A stretch of 64,000 nt of DNA. It comes from Lumnitzera littorea (lineage: Eukaryota; Streptophyta; Magnoliopsida; Myrtales; Combretaceae). A model generated the notes under the pieces. The model searched no databases. It was not told where the DNA came from and saw only the letters and a list, made by a program, of their open reading frames with translations. Both the position numbers and the translations under genes were made by a program. Position 1 is the first letter of the stretch, and each line of letters starts with the position of its first letter. The DNA is taken from positions 8,036,863-8,100,862 of the forward strand of contig JAMXBB010000009.1 of the NCBI GenBank assembly GCA_024138015.1, in the 5' to 3' direction. This document shows, in pieces, positions 10,782 to 22,729 of this stretch.

Positions 10782-12780
10782 TTAAGTGTCATGCATGCAC
10801 ATCCGGACGTAATCAAGGCGTTCTTCGGTGGGCAAGCTGTATAGCATAGCTACGCTGTATGGATTATCAGGAAGTTTTCGGAGTGCACCATAAACTTCAC
10901 CTCGACTAAGACCATCTACATCACCCAGGAAGTTTCTCAATGTCTCCATATTAGTGGTTGTTTTATCCGTTGCCAATGTGTGCACTAACTCATGGACGGA
11001 AGACTTCATGTTGGTGTCAGAATATCTTCTTCCAGCTCTTGTGCTTCCGCCTGCTCCTTGTTAATCTCCTCCAGAACGTCCTTGGCTGCGTGTGCATCTT
11101 GGCTGGTGGCACGATCCTTCCCGTATAACATAGAGAACTCAGCCAAGTATGGGAAGCTCTTATTCATCCATCCAGCTGCAGCAGGATGACTCTAGAAAAT
11201 AACCAAATGAATATATATTAGAACAACCAGACCATTTAATATGGATATGAGAGGTTAGGTATAGAGGCATGCAATGTCCCGTTTTAAAATATCATGTCAC
11301 AAAGGTCTTTGAAAAGCTTACAAAAAAAGTTAATAAAAATTAAAAAAAAAAAATGGAAATCATAGAAGGGGAAATTCTTGCATAGAAAAAATATGATTGT
11401 GACAAGTTAGCAACTCCCTAATATTTATCAGTTCATTCTAATATGTTTATGTGCAATGCAAACTTGATCACAGACAAGGCAACTGTACCAGGATAACAAG
11501 AGTAATGAAGACACGATCGCGCTTAACAACTTGTAATAGCAAGACCACCTCTAACCATGGATTACTGTCCAAACTACAAATCTATAGCTTACGTTGAAGA
11601 TATAATTTATCTAAAGAAATTGAAAACACGCATATTGCACAGTGGGGCAACATCAATCGGTTGATGATTATTATTAATCACCTAGCTGATTTTTTTATTT
11701 CTCCTCCAATTTACTGACTATCCTCGTAACCCTGCACCATTACAAATAACTGCCACATAATCTTCTATGGAGTACAGTAACATTTAGATTGAAACATAAG
11801 GAGAAATGTTAGTGTTTGGAAAGGGCAAGTGGGTGTGGTTGTGGATACGCAAGCACAGCTGCGAGCTTCACCCGTCCAGGCATTGAAAACCATTAATATT
11901 GAAGCATTTCCCATACCCAATATTAAAGCAAACCAGCTAAAAAAGAGATGATAACCCCAAGTTGTATTTTTTGTCCATTTTATTCTCAAAGAAGGCAATA
12001 CCTCTCTGTGCATCAGTAAACAATCACGATCGCTGTAACTTAAGGCTACCCCACAAACCAGAGACTAGCTTCCAATCCAACATATCCGAATTTACCTTTC
12101 ACGACACTATTCAAGTAGGCAGTAATGACAACAACAAAAGGTGTTACTAATTATATGCCACCGACCAGAACTTATAGGACATGAGGTGAATGTAATAGAT
12201 TTCTATCAAATAGATGTAGCTTAATGACGACAAGCAGTTGTTGTATTCTATGTAACATACCATTATTCTATAAACAAGGTTAGCAGTGTTGAAGGTAGAA
12301 GCATGATAGGTTACGACATATAGCATGATTTATGTTGGCAATAACTTAACATGATGCATAATCTTGATACTGAAGTGAGCAAAGTGACCAAAAAAGAAAC
12401 GGATCGAACAGGCAATACTTCATACCTCGATATATGTGCCCCCACACATGTTTCTCCACTACATCCATTTTCCGTTCTTCATCCCATCCGAACCCACTAG
12501 TTGATCTACTGTACACCATATCGTAGGCGATGCTTGAATCCTTTTTTAGAGTTTTGATTCATGAACTTATATTAGGCTTTGCCTTTAACCCTTTATTTGG
12601 TGGGCTCACGTTTAGCCTTCTCTCTAGCTCAACTAGGTATCTATACCTAAATCCGCAATTGACGTTGTGCAGCCTACTATTGTATAGGTCTACCATAACT
12701 GCAACCAATGCTATGTCCTCTAGGATAGTCTACTTTTGCTTGGTTTGTTTATCGATACTGGTCTCCATTTGGGTTAACTG
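10782..12780 (-). pseudogene. Myb/SANT-like accessory protein of a PIF/Harbinger element
   Basis: Two exons are read on the minus strand. Exon 1 (about 12780-12426) gives TILEDIALVAVMVDLYN, then GFRYRYLVELERRLN, LKAKPNIS, IKTLKKDSSIAYDMVYS and TSGFGWDEERKMDVVEKHVW, the tryptophan-bearing Myb/SANT-like domain of plant PIF/Harbinger-associated proteins. The donor is G/GTATGA at 12425. Exon 2 starts at 11191 after TTTTCTAG and reads SHPAAAGWMNKSFPYL and YGKDRATSQDAHAAKDVLEE, then a C-terminal helix ending near 10782. One in-frame stop (near 12736) and a one-base frame change near 11010 break it. In this superfamily the Myb-like partner helps the transposase bind the element ends. Its position beside the transposase on the same strand supports that role. 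Confidence 0.85.
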
Positions 12781-13199
12781 AACCTCTTCCATCAACATGC
12801 TCTTGCAAGATAGGAAAGAAGGACCAAAAAATAAAAAATAAAAAAGGGAAGTAACAAACAGTATGTGAACACAAGTATGTAGCGATCAATTTCTAAACCA
12901 TGTAATGTTAAAGAATAACTAAAGTAGATGATTAGGTGTGACTGAATCGCCTACAAGCGTACTAATGAACATGCCAACTGACACAACTTAAATACGAGGA
13001 TGACCCAACTTAAGATAGAATAGAATACATAAACAGAAGTAAAGTTGTTTGCATTCACGTCGGGCTAATGTCAACAAGTATAATGCCATTGAGATGAAAA
13101 CATTATGTAATCCCACTAAGCAAGACTACTGTCAAAACATTTTTCAAATGTTTTCAAAAAAAAAAAGAAGAAGAAGGGAAAACTAAGTGTTTCTATTCC

Positions 13200-14126
13200 T
13201 TAAGTTTCTCCACCCGTTGAACATATCGCTGGTTAGTTAGGACCTTCGGGTGGACCATATGTTGTTATTTCTAAGTGTCATAATGAATTCATCACCCATG
13301 CCCACATTGTTCTCCTCAATATAATCAATGTTGCCCTCAAGGTCATACGACATCTCTGTTCTTATGTAGTTATGCAGTAGATAATAGGCTAAGATGATAT
13401 AATTGTGGATCCTCACTGGGTAGAAGGATGGGTTTCTTAGAATACCCTACCTCATCTTTAGAAGACCGAAACACCTTCCTATCACGTTGCAAGTAGAAGC
13501 ATATCGAAGATTGAAAAGCTCTTCTAGGGTTCTTGGTTAATGACTACTACGCCATTCACTAACCGCCATCTACTAGGTAGTAGCAGCTTGTTTGAAGGAT
13601 AAAACAAACAACGATTAGCTGGGAATGACATGTTTCATGCTAAGGTGAATGCAAACTTCATGAAACGCAGAGAGAATAACGTAGGGGACTTGCAGGCCAT
13701 TCCGCCTAGTGATTGCATCTCGTAAAACCTTGCTATTTGCTGCAGATCCCTCCTAACTCGACAAAACTTACGCAAAGTGCATGCTCGAGGTGCAAATACC
13801 CAATACATTGGTTGTAATGTCATTTTTTCAAGTTCTATATTTGGGTTTGTACTTCATAGGTACTTTAATAAAGATGTATGTCTCGTCCAAGGCACCTAAA
13901 CAGTTCTACGTGATAAGCAAGCAGTTAGCGTCCTAGAATTATGAAAGGAATTTGAAAATATTACATATTACTTTTAGGAGGATTAGGTTATACCTTGAAA
14001 CACTTCCAATGTATATTCGAGCAAGAGTCAGTGATGGGTTCTGGCTTCTTAAGGAGATGATTGCTCAAGCAGAGTCTTGCATTAAGTATGGAATGGAAGC
14101 ATCGGTTAATTGTTGCTCCGGATCAC
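13200..14126 (-). pseudogene. PIF/Harbinger transposase (DDE_4 type)
   Basis: On the minus strand, exon one (14126-13994, after acceptor ATTTCAG) reads SGATINRCFHSILNARL and LLKKPEPI. After an intron with donor G/GTATAA and acceptor CACGTAG, the second exon (from 13915) reads NCLGALDETYI, the first catalytic aspartate region. KVLRDAITRRNGLQVPY follows, then GRCFGLLKMR, PSFYPVRIHNYIILAYYLLHN, the third acidic region and an N-rich helix. The last piece ends in TSDMFNGW. Stops and frame changes are present. The second catalytic region reads A-A-N-S where an aspartate is usual. It would cut and paste the element at T-rich targets. Confidence 0.9.
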
Positions 14127-14129
14127 CTG

Positions 14130-14728
14130 AAATTAGCACGTGGAGAAACCAAACACAGACACATATAACCGAAACATTCTGGAAGTTCACGTGTAAGGGG
14201 GAAAAAAATTGGGAAAAAAAGGAAAAGGAAAAAGAAAGGGAAAAAGAAGGAAAAGAAAAATAAGAAACATTAGAAAATTTTAAATATTAATTATAAAATA
14301 ATAATTAATAAATATTATTGAAAACTTTAAAAAATTTATTAATTAAATTGTTATCTACTATGTTTATAATATTTAAGAGTTATTTCAACGTATTTATTAA
14401 AAGTTTTACACGATTACGTGTATTAGTCGATAATTATAATTGACTAAGGTTTTATCACTATTAGGTTATATTTATCCATTTTATAAGCTTAAAGTTATAG
14501 TTTTAAGATTTTCATCAAGTTCGAGTTCGATTTTGAGTATTTACGCATATATAAGATTTAGGGTTTTTGTATGTAATTTAGATTTCAAGCAAAATTTTAG
14601 GGTTTTTATTCTTCATATTATGTTTGAGCATAAAATTTTAATTAGTTTTAAATTTATTGACTCCATTGAATTAGGGTAATTACCTATAATATTTAAATCA
14701 ATTCTTTACCTAAAAAGCTAAATTTACA
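14130..14728 (-). repeat. Long-LTR family, 5' fragment
   Basis: The reverse complement starts TGTAAATTTAG at 14728 and follows the first part of the LTRs at 40349 and 46262. Shared landmarks are AAAACCCTAAA, a C-G-A-A-C-T-C stretch, CGACTAATACACGTAATCG, and a pyrimidine-rich CTTTTTCC block (14165-14260). It stops where the Harbinger transposase begins and abuts the Athila-like gag on its other side, so only about 600 bp of the 3.7-kb LTR is left. Confidence 0.75.
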
Positions 14729-14741
14729 GAGTTTACATCAT

Positions 14742-15560
14742 GGCCAACAACAGGGAACATAATCAGACCATGTCGGACTACTCCCGACCGTCATTAACTA
14801 ATACCCAGTCCTACATCAACCGACCAACTGTTGCAGCCAATAACTTTGAGATCAAGACAAACATTATTTAGATGGTGCAGCAATTTGTACAATTTAATGG
14901 CTTCAAAGATGAAGATCCCAATTCACGTATTTCCAGTTTTTTAGAAATATGTGATATTTTCAAGATTAATGGGGTAACTGATAATGTTATTAGATTGCAC
15001 CTCTTTTTGTTTTCTTTGTGCAGCTGAGTTAAGTAGTGGTTGAATTCGTTGGCAAGGAATTCAATCATTACCTGAAATGAATTGGTAGAAAAATTCTTAG
15101 AAAAGTATTTTCCACCTACAAAAACTGTAAAGCTTAGAGTTGACATCTCATCTTTTGTGTAGATAGAAGGTAAGACCTTATATAACACATAGGAGCACTT
15201 TAAGGACTTGTTAAGGCGGTGTTCACATCACAACTTCTCTCTTTAGATGGAAATGCAAACATTCTACAATAGTCTCAACCCTTCTTTAAGGCAAATGATA
15301 GACGTAGTAACTGGAGGTACACTTAATACCAAGATGCCTGAGGAAGTCCAAGCTTTGATAGAAGGTATGGTTATGAATAATTACTAGTGGGAGAACCTAA
15401 GAGAGTCACAAGCGTGTTTGAGCTCAACGGTGTACAATCTCTAGCCACTCGGGTGGAGATGTTGAGTAAGAAAATTGAATCCCTCCCAATTAGTTCGCAA
15501 CAACTACAAACCCTGACAACTTCAGCTAAGATGGGATTGTAAGCTGCAAGCAAACAGAAT
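14742..15560 (+). pseudogene. gag of the Athila-like element
   Basis: Translation from the ATG at 14742 through several stops gives QQFVQFNGFKDEDPNSRISS, FLEICDIFKINGVTDNVIRL, WLNSLARNSI, FLEKYFPPTKTVKLR, EHFKDLLRRCSHHNFS and MQTFYNSLNPSLRQMIDV. These are the consecutive blocks of plant Athila-group Gag (retrotrans_gag). Stops fall at 14869, 15025, 15160 and elsewhere. The nucleocapsid region after 15560 is not recognisable as a zinc knuckle. The protein would package element RNA. Confidence 0.88.
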
Positions 15561-16149
15561 AGGTTGATTTTCTAAAGAGACCTACAAGACTCGAGTATAA
15601 TCCTTACAGCAACACCTACAACCTAAAGTGGAGAGACTAGCCCAACTTGTCATTGGGAGGTCAAAATCAAGGTCAAGGCTAACAATGGCAAGCAAGGGAT
15701 CAGTTACAATAAAGATCAAATTTGCCTTCACCCAGATTTCAACAACCGGTAGTACCCCCACCTGCTCTAGAGAAGAAGTTGTAAGGCCTCTTGAAAAATA
15801 TATTCAATCTAATGAGGCTAGAATGTAACAAACAAAGGCCTCTTTAAGGAACTAAGAAGCTTCTATCCATAACTTGGAAAATCAAATTGGCTAGATTGCT
15901 AGGATGTTGAATGAGAGACAATAAGGATCATTGCTTGGGAATACTAAAACAAACCCTAGAGAATATGTCAATGCAGTGACCTTGAGAAGTGATAGAGAGT
16001 TGTAAGTTGAGAAGAAAGAAGATAAGGAAGCAACTAAGAAAGAAGTGCAGGTTAACGGTAAAGAAATTTTAGAACCACTGAGATCAAAAGAGGGTGTAGA
16101 ACCACTAAAAGTGAACGGGTATAAGCCGCTCATCCTGTATCTACAGTGA

Positions 16150-16758
16150 CTTAAGTAAGATTGCCTTGATCTAACCAAGCAATTTGATAAACTCCTCAAA
16201 CTTTTTAAACAACTTTACGTAAACTTACGTCTTGTTGATGTTTTAGTGTAGATGCTAAAGTACTTAAAGTTCCTCAAGGATCTTTTGTCAAACAAAAGGA
16301 AGTTGGAGGATCTTTCAACTGTCATATTGAACGAAAAATGCTCAGTGCTTCTTTAGAAAAAAGTTATCAAAAAAATTACAAGATTTAGGGAGTTTTACTC
16401 TACCTTATGTGCTCGAAAAGTTGTTAGTAAATAATGCTTTGGCAGATTTAGCAGCTAGTATAAACTTGATCCATTTAAGTTGTTTAAAAAGCTAAGGTCA
16501 AACGAACCTAAACTAATACGCATGTGCATTCAAATAGCTGATAGGTCCACCACATACCCTAGAGGCATTATAGAGGATGTTCTAGTGCGAGTTGATAAAT
16601 TCATTTTCTTTGTAGATTTTGTTATCCTCGATATACATGAGGATCTCGAAGTACCATTGATTTTAGGTAGACCCTTCTCAGTTACTGCTAGGGTTGTATT
16701 TGATGCTAGTGAGTGTAAGCTCATCTTAAGAGTCGGATATAAGGAAATTATTTTCTAG
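16150..16758 (+). pseudogene. Protease region of the Athila-like element
   Basis: The stretch reads KYLKFLKDLLSNKRKLED, then DLAASINLI where functional relatives have D-L-G-A-S, then a clean open frame 16480-16758 with FKKLRSNEPKLI, YPRGIIEDVLVRVDKFIF, DFVILDIHEDLEVPLILGRP and KLILRVGYKEIIF. This is the retropepsin-like domain of Athila Pol. The glycine after the catalytic aspartate is alanine, and the frame is broken before 16480. Confidence 0.85.
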
Positions 16759-16941
16759 AATTTAGATTCAATACACAAGTCCCTTGACTCAGAGGATACA
16801 AGCTATGATGGTGATACTTCTAATGCTGTTGTTACTGAATGCATACAAGAAACACTTGCTAAAGAACCGATGAACAATTGCTTAGAAACAGGAGATGGAG
16901 AAATGGTGAAAACCATTAGTTAATCAGAAGTTGTAGCTTAA

Positions 16942-17330
16942 TTGGGAGCTAATGAACCTAATGTGGTGAAGATAGGGATTGAACCATTTCGTAGACCAAA
17001 CGAGGGAAAATTAGAACCTTCTAAAGTAAAACCACCAATCTTAGAGCAAAAATACTCAGAAAATTGTTTAGAACATGCTTTTGCAATGAGGAGCTCAAAG
17101 CTATCGACAACCATTCCATCTAAGCGAAAAGCAAAAAAAAAGAAGACACTCGAGCAATACGAGTTTGATGAGTGGTGTGATAAGAAGAAACTCCAATTTA
17201 AGTTATGCAACTAGACAAGAGAGTTTGCTATACCAATGGGAAAAGGATAAGTCTAACCTTATTTAGAGGGTTTGAAAGCGAAGTAAGGATGGAGATCCAT
17301 CTCTACTTAGATGAAAGTAAGTAACTCATG
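16942..17330 (+). pseudogene. Deletion-joined Pol remnant
   Basis: The open frame 16942-17214 begins in the linker before RT (VKPPILEQKYSENCLEHAFA). It then changes to a lysine-rich stretch (KRKAKKKKTLEQYEFDEW) that is not RT. In another frame 17220-17320 reads YTNGKRISLTLFRGFESEV, which resembles the C-terminal end of Athila integrase. I read this as the scar of one large deletion that removed RT, RNase H and most of integrase. The lysine-rich part is unrecognised. Confidence 0.55.
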
Positions 17331-17815
17331 CATCCCATCGAGCTATTAATGTTAAATATAGCACTCTTGGGAGGTAACCTAAGTTATTTATTTATTTTCG
17401 TTATTTTTTAGCTTGTAGGCTATTTTAGTAATTTTTATTGTTTATCTTAGCGTTTTAACACGTTTACTTTTTATTTCAAGATTAAGTTCGCCTTTATGTT
17501 ACGCTGCACATACAATGGTCCCACTAAGCAGTTAGTAAGTAGGGGTTAAGGAGATAGCGTCTCCTGCAAGATTTCCGAGGTAGCACCTAGGAAGCTAAAC
17601 GAAATTTCAAAATCGATAAGTATAACATAATAAGTTTTCCTTTTAGTTTAATTTTTGCACTAGATTTCTTTGATTCGTTTTTATAGTTTAGTACTTTTGT
17701 TTCTTTAAGTTTCTTTTATTTTTAAATTCATGCATTTAGGCTAACCATACATAAATTAAAATAAAAATAATAAAAGTTAAAAGCCTAAAAAAAAAAAAAA
17801 AAAGCAAAACAGTGT

Positions 17816-18023
17816 ACTATACGGTCCAAGACACAATGATCCAAAGATACAGTTGTGTCTTGACCATGTTAATTGTAAGAGACCTTTATGCACACATTAC
17901 AAAAGAGTACATGGTCACGAGATACAGTCATATCTCGGACCGTGTCAATATTAGGCATGTTTCATGGCCACATCACAGAAAGTTATATGACCTCAAGACA
18001 CAATCTTGTCTTGGGTCGTGTCA
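17816..18023. repeat. Inverted GACAC/GTGTC-type words
   Basis: Three neighbouring segments each carry an imperfect palindrome: AAGACACAATG with GTTGTGTCTTG, CACGAGATACAG with ATATCTCGGACCGTG, and TCAAGACACAATC with TTGTCTTGGGTCGTG. A similar block occurs at 20700-20850 inside the LTR. Function is unknown. Confidence 0.6.
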
Positions 18024-19700
18024 TATCAAGCATAAAAGCACATAACTTACATTCCTTTTTTCTCTCATTTGCTCTTTTTCTCAAACACAAACACACAGTA
18101 AAACACACTTACCCTCATACACACTCAACATTCTTCCTCTCTTGCACTTGTACTTACGCCAACAAACACACACAAGAACACATAAGCTCACACAAACTCA
18201 AAGATCTCTACTACTCACTCTATTTCAAGAATCTGGGTAAGTTCTTGGTATCTCTTTTTCTTTAATTTTTCTATAAAATTTACTTGGATTGGACTCTTAT
18301 GCATGATAGAGTAGTTAAGATTTGAATGCATGTTGGTAATTTATAGTGTATGCTCATGAATTTTGAGATATGGGTAGTGGTATACATGAAGAATATGGTC
18401 ATGTTCTTGAATAGGTGCTACAATTAGAATTTGAAAGACATGGGTAGTGACACGACCATATCATTTACAATACATTACTATAGGCATGCGATTCTTGAAC
18501 GTTTGAGTTGTAGAATTGAACTTCATTGCTTTATATGCCTTGTTCTTCATTTTAGCACTTAAGGTTTTAGTGCTTCATCAAACATATAAGTGCCATTGAT
18601 CCATGTCATCAAAGAATTAGGAGTTTAAACATGCTTGGAATTCCTTTTGTAACAATAGTTGTTAGGATTGCACGAAAGATTTCTTAAGAACATAATTACA
18701 TTTTACATGCATACCAAATGTTTGATAAAAGTCCTAAATGAGTTATAGTGTCATTTCTTCCACATTTGATCATGGTTTTGGTATAGTTTTTTGTTTTAAG
18801 TATGGGGAAACTTTTGGTCAATAAAATAGTGACTTGAATTTTCTTATTGAATAAAACCATGGCACTATTAACTAAGCCTCAAGTTTGGAAGAAGAAGTAG
18901 ATGAGGAAGAGGAAGAGGAAGAGGATGAAGAATACGAATAGGATGAGGATGAAGTTATGGATGATGCCTCCAATTAGGAGGATTGTAGAGTTGATTGAGT
19001 CTTATTATGAGGTTAAGGTCTTGGAACTTTAAAGCTCATGTTGGAGATCACGTTTGATTTGTCTTACTTCAAACTTTTGACTTCTTACATTTATGAATTG
19101 ATTTACTCATATTTTCAAGAGAGTATCATTTTTTCTTTCCCATTTTTCTATCATCTTGCCCATGATTGTTTTGATCAATATATTTTTCTTGATATATTTT
19201 TCATGTGAGACTAAATTCATACATTAGGGACAATATATGGTTTTAAGTGTCGGGAAGAGAATATAGAAATTTATAGAAACTTTTACTACTTAGTAGACTA
19301 ATTTTTCACATTTAACCTAATTTTATTGGTTTATTGACTTACAATTATTTGAAAATTGATAACTTCCACTGAGTTAAATGTAATTTGAATACTTGCTCTT
19401 TGATGTTTGAGTTATATGATGCCATAGTTGATGGGTTAAATCTTTGGGAAGTAAAGTTATAGGTTATTTAGTTTACGATTTTAAGGACTTAGGATTAAAG
19501 CAACATCACCTATTAGGAGTTACTCATGACTATTTTCAAAACTTACTTTGATGTATACTTTCCTCGTAGATGACTTTAGAACTCTATAATTCTTAGTAAA
19601 CAAACACATGAAATTTGTCCTTTGAGAAAACCCTGAAAACTTGAAATAGTTAGATGTAGAAAGTGATATAAATGAAAAAATATATATATAAAAAGGTAAA

Positions 19701-19915
19701 ATTGGTAAGAATTCACCTTGATCTCTTAAAAGAGTAAGGTTAAATTCAACTGTCAATGCCAAAATAAGCTTAAAGAATTAATTAGTATGAATCAACCTTA
19801 GTCTCTCAAAAGAGTAAGGTTTTTCCCACTACCAATATGAAGAATAAGTTAGCATAGATCGATCTTCATATGTCGAAAGAGCAAGATCCTTTCCTGCTAT
19901 CAATACAATTATTCT
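19701..19915. repeat. Three-copy tandem repeat, unit about 65-80 bp
   Basis: Units start at about 19701, 19781 and 19847. Each has the order TTRGYA..GAAT or GATC, then a CTT-rich word, then AAAGAGTAAGGT (third copy AAAGAGCAAGAT), then CAATNC or CAATAT. Copies have diverged, so the array is not recent. Confidence 0.7.
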
Positions 19916-20427
19916 TAAATAATGTGCTTGATTAATAATATAAATTCAGTGAATTTGAAGCTTTTCCAATGAAAGCATATATTAAGGGGATGATTAGACG
20001 ATGAGCGGATGTAGTATGTGTTTGCTTTAAATTATAGTGCTTAGCGAGATTGAAGAGAGGGTTATATACATTTTAGTTAAGTAGATTTAAAATTTTTATG
20101 ACTATTTTCAAGTTGGTGAGATGTTAAATCTAATATTGAGTATAGGAATCCTTCATTAAATGATCTATTTAAACTTTAATTTACATAGATTAACTTATGA
20201 ACTCTAGTACTTTGTGTTTCTTAGACATTGGAAAAAGATTGAGCATAAGAGTTAAGAAAGTTATTTAAAGAAAATTGATTGGATTTGCGAGTTGAATCTT
20301 TCCGAGTTAAGTATAAATTTTGACTCGTTTCTTAGATAGTAATTGTTTTTAACTTAAGAATTCTTGTCCTAGTATTTCTTTGCTTTATTTTCTTAAGGAT
20401 AAGCAAATTGTTAAGTGTGGAGAAGTT

Positions 20428-21804
20428 TGATGAGTTCTTAATTGCAAATATTTTATTTAGTGATTTTTCACGATTTTTTCTCAATATTTGATTTTATTTT
20501 TTGTTAATAATACTTAATTTAGTAAAACTTTTGTTTTTTAGTTTTTGAAACGATCTACGAGAAAAAAAGAGAAGATAGAAATAAATTTCAGTCAAATTGA
20601 AGCTAAAATGAGTAAGTTATGAATGTTTAAAGATTGACACAATTGAATGACATGATTTTGTTTTTTCCAAGCAAAATTAGAGCTGATTTTAATTATTACA
20701 GCTTAGGACACTATCAAAAGATATGACCACGTTGTTGGTCATGTCATTTCCAGTTTAAAAAAAAAAAGAAAAAAAAAGTGACAAACGTGAGTCATAGCAA
20801 AAGACATGACCAAAAGATACAATGGTGTCCTCAATCGTGTCTTTTTTAATCGACCTATTTTTTTATCTCTTTATATATAAAGTCTTGTTAGGGTTTATTT
20901 GGGGATGAGAACTTGTTAGACACAACTTGGAGAGAGCTTTTCAAGATAAGAACACTCAAGGAGCAAGAAGATCATCAAGAATTCAATATTCATTTTTTCT
21001 TTAGACATCATGATTTTCTTTCTTACTATTTTCTGTTCTTTTTTTTTTTTTAGATCCTTATTTTGTAATGTTTAGTAAGTAAATCTTTGATATCTAGGTC
21101 TTGTGAAATCAAGATCTATTCATGTGATATGATTGGTATTTGATTTATTTAATTCTTTAGTATTTTCTTGGTTCAACAATATATACTTTATGATTTAGGT
21201 TATTATTTTCACAAGTAGTAATCTAGAGTTTGATATTTTATAAAAGAATTGAGAAATTTCTTATAAGATTATATCTACGCATAGTTAACAAGGATTATTG
21301 CAAGATTAGAGATAATCTCGAAGATTCTCTCTGAATTTCAAATTAGAGCATAGAGAATTCATTATTCAATAATACAATCTTAAATCATGCTATTAAGAAG
21401 AGATTATAATAAGTGATTTTAGGGTTATGGTTAATTGGCTTATGAAAGTGATTAATTTTAGAAGAGAATTTTCCAAGTCAAGAAAGATTAAAGAATAAAT
21501 TAAATTATTATTTGGAAAATCATATGTTAGATTTAAGATAAGTAAGATTTAGGTATAACATTGAATCTTGAATTAATTTTCAATTAAATTGCTTTCTTGT
21601 TAATTCTTGAATTGCGTCTTAATTAATTTTAAAATTAGTTTTAATAGTAATTTAGATTTACTTTTTTGAGTTTCTTGAAATTTAATTTACCGATTAAATA
21701 ATAAAGATCCAATGAGTATTAATAATCGTACTAGTCTTTGTAAAATCAACATTCGAACTCATATCCACTATATCATAAACTAATAGGTGCATTTACCTAT
21801 ATCA
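20428..21804 (+). repeat. 3' LTR of the Athila-like element
   Basis: It begins TGATGAGTTCTTAATTGC and ends ACCTATATCA, giving the inverted ends TGAT and ATCA. It is about 1.38 kb. It holds a second GACAC/GTGTC block (20700-20850), a TATA-like TATATATAAAG near 20871, and long A/T-rich sequence. No partner LTR is in the window, so the boundary is inferred from the ends and the preceding purine run. Confidence 0.65.
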
Positions 21805-21934
21805 AAGGTCTTGTTAGAGTAAAGGATAGAAAAGGAAAGAGCAATCTCAAAACATGATGCATTTTGATGTTGAAAGAGTTCATGCTCGTTATAAGGATTG
21901 CGTTTTGTAGCGTAATTTATAATGGCATGTAACA

Positions 21935-21939
21935 TAAGG
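21935..21939. repeat. Target-site duplication TAAGG (left)
   Basis: TAAGG borders the left LTR. The identical copy is at 27123-27127. Confidence 0.88.
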
Positions 21940-22494
21940 TGATGCGTGGTGGATTAAATAGTGGAAGACTTCAATAATTTGGTTGAATACAGCCAAATGA
22001 AGACTCGAATACAAGCCTTAGATTACATATTTATTAATGTTGATTCTGATGATTCCCCATTACATCTATAACTATATATATATATATATATATATGATAT
22101 TCTGTTGGTTTGTTATGATGCTAAATGCATGATATACTGTAGTGATGACATATGTACTATTCTGTTATTGAGAATATTCTTCCGTTAGTGCTTAACATGT
22201 GTACTAGCTGCTTATGTGAAATGTTTAAGTGAAATGGACTAGTACTGTTTATCTATTATTAGATAGGTCCATCCGAGTAGGCCCATAACTTAGCCTATGT
22301 CTTCAATTGCTTGGCTCACTCTACCCATTCAGTTAGACCCACTTGTCTAAGCACTCAATGGAACATGTTGAGTTGTATCAAGATCTTCATCCAAATCTTC
22401 CTATCCTCCCAATGTCTTGTCTCTTCTCGTATCTATTAGGGTTTCTCCATACATAACCCTTAGTTTCCTCTTCTTGTCCATTGACCCCATGTCA
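21940..22494 (-). repeat. 3' LTR of gypsy element 2
   Basis: It aligns base for base with 26589-27122 apart from substitutions and a longer (TA)n run at 22073-22095. Shared words include CCATCC-AGTAGGCCCATAACTTA and TTAGGGTTTCTC. Confidence 0.93.
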
Positions 22495-22508
22495 TCCCCT
22501 TCCCCTTT
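22495..22508 (-). other. Polypurine tract of gypsy element 2
   Basis: On the minus strand this reads TTAAAGGGGAAGGGGA and runs directly into the 3' LTR, as expected for the plus-strand primer. Confidence 0.85.
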
Positions 22509-22729
22509 AAGAAACCTTATCCACAAGGTTGAGCGAGGGAAACACAGTTACAGATCTGATAAGAATTCCCAAGTGGCATCAAATGGAGCTTTTCCTTTCT
22601 AGTAATCTAATCCTATAACATTAGCTCTCTTTCCTCTCTTCACCATCTTTCTTTCTAATATTCCTAGAGGTTCTAATGCATCTTCTATTGTTGCAAGAAT
22701 CGATGACACTGTGCCATGGTCTAAGGAGG

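Larger units (their letters stand above)
17331..20427 (+). other. Long 3' non-coding region of the Athila-like element
   Basis: It contains a block of imperfect inverted GACAC/GTGTC words (17816-18023) and a run of CA-rich sequence (18085-18200). A purine-rich stretch of acidic codons at 18885-18965 reads as Glu/Asp in one frame with stops and may be a remnant of the env-like ORF of this group. A three-copy tandem repeat sits at 19701-19915. A purine stretch (GTGTGGAGAAGT) just before 20428 is a plausible degraded polypurine tract. Confidence 0.6.
14729..21804 (+). mobile_element. Athila-like Ty3/gypsy element, 5'-truncated and pol-deleted
   Basis: A gag, a protease segment, a fragment matching the region before RT, and a possible integrase tail are followed by about 3 kb of non-coding sequence and one long terminal repeat at 20428-21804. 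The 5' LTR and primer site are missing: the sequence before 14729 belongs to another LTR family. RT, RNase H and most of integrase are absent between 17080 and 17250. Identification as Athila-like rests on the gag and protease wording and on the long 3' non-coding region. Confidence 0.82.

Noticed and set aside
17888..18265. 125-codon frame, His/Thr/Ser rich
   Set aside because: It covers the palindrome block and CA-rich sequence of the Athila-like element and has no recognised domain.
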